From the NCBI GenBank assembly GCA_937997605.1, contig CALLFD010000072.1, positions 1 through 6,597 of the forward strand: a stretch of DNA of 6,597 nt. The letters are read 5' to 3'. A model generated the notes under the pieces. It saw only the letters and a list, made by a program, of their open reading frames with translations. It was not told where the DNA came from and made no database searches. The translations under genes and the position numbers were made by a program. Origin of the DNA: an uncultured Collinsella sp. (GTDB lineage: Bacteria; Actinomycetota; Coriobacteriia; Coriobacteriales; Coriobacteriaceae). Positions 5,551-6,597 of this stretch are shown one piece after another. Every line of letters starts with the position of its first letter. The first letter of the stretch is position 1.

Positions 5551-6186
5551 ATGGCATACGATTTCAAGAAGGAGTTCAGGGAGCTCTACAGGCCGTCCGG
5601 CAAGCCGAGCGTCGTAACCGTTCCGCCTATGAGCTACGTCGCCGTGCGGGGCAAGGGCAATCCCAATACCGAAGGCGGCGAGTACCAGAACGCGTTGCCG
5701 CTGCTCTACGGCGTCGCTTATACCATCAAGATGTCGAAGAAGGGCCCGCGAGAGATCGAAGGCTATTTCGACTTCGTCGTGCCTCCGCTCGAGGGCTTCT
5801 GGTGGCAAGACCGCACCGATGGCGAGATTGATTATGCGCGGAAGGATGACTTCAACTTCATCTCGTGCATCCGTCTGCCCGATTTCGTCACTCGCGAGGA
5901 CTTCGACTGGGCAGTTTCGGAAGCTGCCGCCAAGAAGAAGCTGGACTTCTCGGCGGTCGAGCTGCTGAGGGTCGACGAGGGCCTTTGCGTTCAGTGCATG
6001 CATACCGGGCCTTACGACGACGAGCCGGCGACCATAGACGCCATGCGCACATTCGCGGCGGAACGGGGCTACGCCCCCGACTTCTCCGAAGCCCGTCTGC
6101 ATCACGAGATTTACCTCTCCGACCCGCGCAAGTGCGCGCCGGAGAAGCTCAAGACCGTGATCCGTCATCCCATAAAGTTGATTTAG
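5551..6186 (+). CDS. GyrI-like small-molecule-binding domain protein
   Basis: This 211-residue protein is a stand-alone GyrI-like/AraC effector-binding-type protein of the COG4832 kind: it starts MAYDFKKEFRELYRPSGKPSVVTVP, followed by SYVAVRGKGNPNTEGGEYQNALPLLYGVAYTIK (28-60), the aromatic FWWQD near 83-87, and ends HHEIYLSDPRKCAPEKLKTVIRHP. There is no DNA-binding domain. Members bind hydrophobic small molecules, and some relatives are reported to hydrolyse cyclopropanoid DNA-alkylating toxins using a glutamate; Glu186 in HHEIY is a candidate, but this is inference. ATG 5551 is supported by AGGGAGG at 5535-5541. A promoter and hairpin lie directly upstream and a short terminator downstream. 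Half of its 14 arginine codons are AGG, CGG or CGA and its Phe codons appear to be all TTC, unlike guaA, which suggests a different origin. Confidence 0.88.
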   Translation: MAYDFKKEFRELYRPSGKPSVVTVPPMSYVAVRGKGNPNTEGGEYQNALPLLYGVAYTIKMSKKGPREIEGYFDFVVPPLEGFWWQDRTDGEIDYARKDDFNFISCIRLPDFVTREDFDWAVSEAAAKKKLDFSAVELLRVDEGLCVQCMHTGPYDDEPATIDAMRTFAAERGYAPDFSEARLHHEIYLSDPRKCAPEKLKTVIRHPIKLI

Positions 6187-6199
6187 CGAAGCGAGTGAC

Positions 6200-6219
6200 G
6201 CCGATGGCTTCGGCTTTTT
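6200..6219 (+). terminator. Short intrinsic terminator after the GyrI-like gene
   Basis: GCCGA (6200-6204) and TCGGC (6210-6214) form a 5-bp stem with a 5-base loop, followed directly by TTTTT at 6215-6219. It sits 13 bp after the stop codon. The stem is short but the T run and position fit rho-independent termination. Confidence 0.6.
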
Positions 6220-6257
6220 GGGGGCTCACCGTGGCGTAGTCGGCAACGGGACGCGCC

Positions 6258-6482
6258 ATGCGACCGGTGGCGGAGGCCGAGGCGCGGGAGCGCGCGTTCG
6301 TTTGCACCGCCTCGCACGACCTCGTCACCCCGCTCATGGCGGTGACCGCGAACTGCGACGTGCTTGAAGCGGAGGCATCCGATCAGGCCGGCCTTGCGTC
6401 CTGGGTCGCCAACATCCGTGCAGCGGCGGACGAGATGGCGACTCGCATCGCTGACATGCTCATGCACATGGGCGGCGACTAG
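6258..6482 (+). pseudogene. Histidine kinase remnant: HisKA (dimerisation/phosphoacceptor) domain only
   Basis: The 74 codons read RPVAEAEARERAFVCTASHD, then LVTPLMAVTANCDVLEAEA, and close with NIRAAADEMATRIADMLM. This is a HisKA domain: phosphoacceptor His20 in a His-Asp-x-x-Thr-Pro box (normally SHELRTPL), then the second helix of the four-helix bundle. Both the sensor/membrane part and the HATPase domain are missing, because a TAG at 6480-6482 ends the frame where the ATPase linker should start. The same frame before the ATG, SATGRA from 6240, still resembles the (S)AGRAxRPV junction after the second membrane helix of full kinases, behind an in-frame TAG at 6237-6239. That favours a decayed kinase. 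A weak GGGA at 6248-6251 means a small protein could still be made from ATG 6258. No response regulator gene is in the window. Confidence 0.6.
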
Positions 6483-6510
6483 ACAGGGCGATCCCTGCAA
6501 CGGGTATTAT
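6480..6510 (+). promoter_or_regulatory. Possible promoter for the gene at the right edge
   Basis: TAGACA at 6480-6485 matches the -35 consensus at five of six bases and overlaps the stop codon of the kinase remnant. TATTAT at 6505-6510 (repeated at 6508-6513) matches the -10 at five of six. The spacer is 19 bp, longer than ideal. Transcription would begin near 6517, leaving a leader of about 70 bases. Confidence 0.4.
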
Positions 6511-6545
6511 TATCCGGGAAGCGTTTGATTGCGAGGCACGCTGGT

Positions 6546-6573
6546 GTGAGGGCCTGAGTCGTCAGGCCCTCAC
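6546..6573 (+). repeat. Perfect 12-bp inverted repeat in the leader of the edge gene
   Basis: GTGAGGGCCTGA (6546-6557) and TCAGGCCCTCAC (6562-6573) pair perfectly around a GTCG tetraloop. No T run follows on either strand, so it is not an intrinsic terminator. It ends at the base before the AGGGGGA ribosome site of the next gene, a position from which it could affect translation or mRNA stability. Confidence 0.7.
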
Positions 6574-6585
6574 AGGGGGACCGCG

Positions 6586-6597
6586 ATGGTGGCCACC
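6586..6597 (+). CDS. Start of an unidentified gene, cut by the window end
   Basis: ATG at 6586 follows AGGGGGA (6574-6580) by five bases, the best ribosome site in this part of the window. Only Met-Val-Ala-Thr is visible, so no function can be given. The call rests on the ribosome site and the promoter-like elements upstream. Confidence 0.45.

Noticed and set aside
5865..6239. Overlapping plus-strand frame inside the GyrI-like gene
   Set aside because: Arginine-rich frame-shift shadow of 5551-6186. Only its tail after 6186 is of interest, as possible kinase-remnant sequence.
6183..6500. 105-codon minus-strand frame over the kinase remnant
   Set aside because: No motif or ribosome site. The plus strand has a clear HisKA match in the same place.
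1..6597. CRISPR array, tRNA, rRNA, insertion sequence or replication origin
   Set aside because: No spaced direct repeats, no cloverleaf with CCA end, no transposase motifs and no iteron or DnaA-box cluster were seen.

Overview
The window looks like a chromosomal contig end from a high-GC gut-type actinobacterium, most plausibly Coriobacteriia and Collinsella-like. This is judged from protein flavour, gene content and strong GC bias at third codon positions, not from a search. Bases 1-27 are not genomic: they match the Illumina TruSeq read-2 adapter exactly. The true sequence therefore starts at 28 and the left edge is an assembly end.

Layout. (1) 28-233: the last 67 codons of a family 4 glycoside hydrolase, closest in style to maltose-6'-phosphate glucosidases. 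(2) 361-1832: ychF, a universal OBG-family ATPase, followed 11 bp later by a small DUF1648-like membrane protein, probably one operon. (3) 1842-2526: a divergent pair made of an unrecognised 129-residue protein (minus strand) and a 72-residue XRE-type regulator (plus strand). They are separated by a perfect 24-bp palindrome that carries back-to-back -10-like elements. (4) 2549-3562 (minus): type I asparaginase ansA. (5) 3831-5429 (plus): GMP synthase guaA, divergent from ansA across 268 bp that hold an imperfect dyad and a GC-rich leader hairpin. (6) 5430-6597: a strong extended -10 promoter abutting a 12-bp hairpin, a GyrI-like (COG4832-type) protein, a histidine-kinase remnant that keeps only the HisKA domain, and a perfect 12-bp hairpin just before the first four codons of another gene.

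Working together. Most genes are housekeeping (translation-associated ATPase, purine synthesis, asparagine breakdown, sugar-phosphate use) and share no single pathway. The least explained part is the regulator/palindrome/unknown-protein module at 1842-2526, which has the layout of a self-regulated divergent locus. A related AAACGT half-site recurs between ansA and guaA, so the regulator might have a second target. From about 5500 the codon use changes clearly (AGG, CGG and CGA arginine codons, all-TTC phenylalanine), which suggests transferred DNA, a genome-plasticity junction or an assembly join. I found no CRISPR array, tRNA, rRNA, insertion sequence or complete new defence system.
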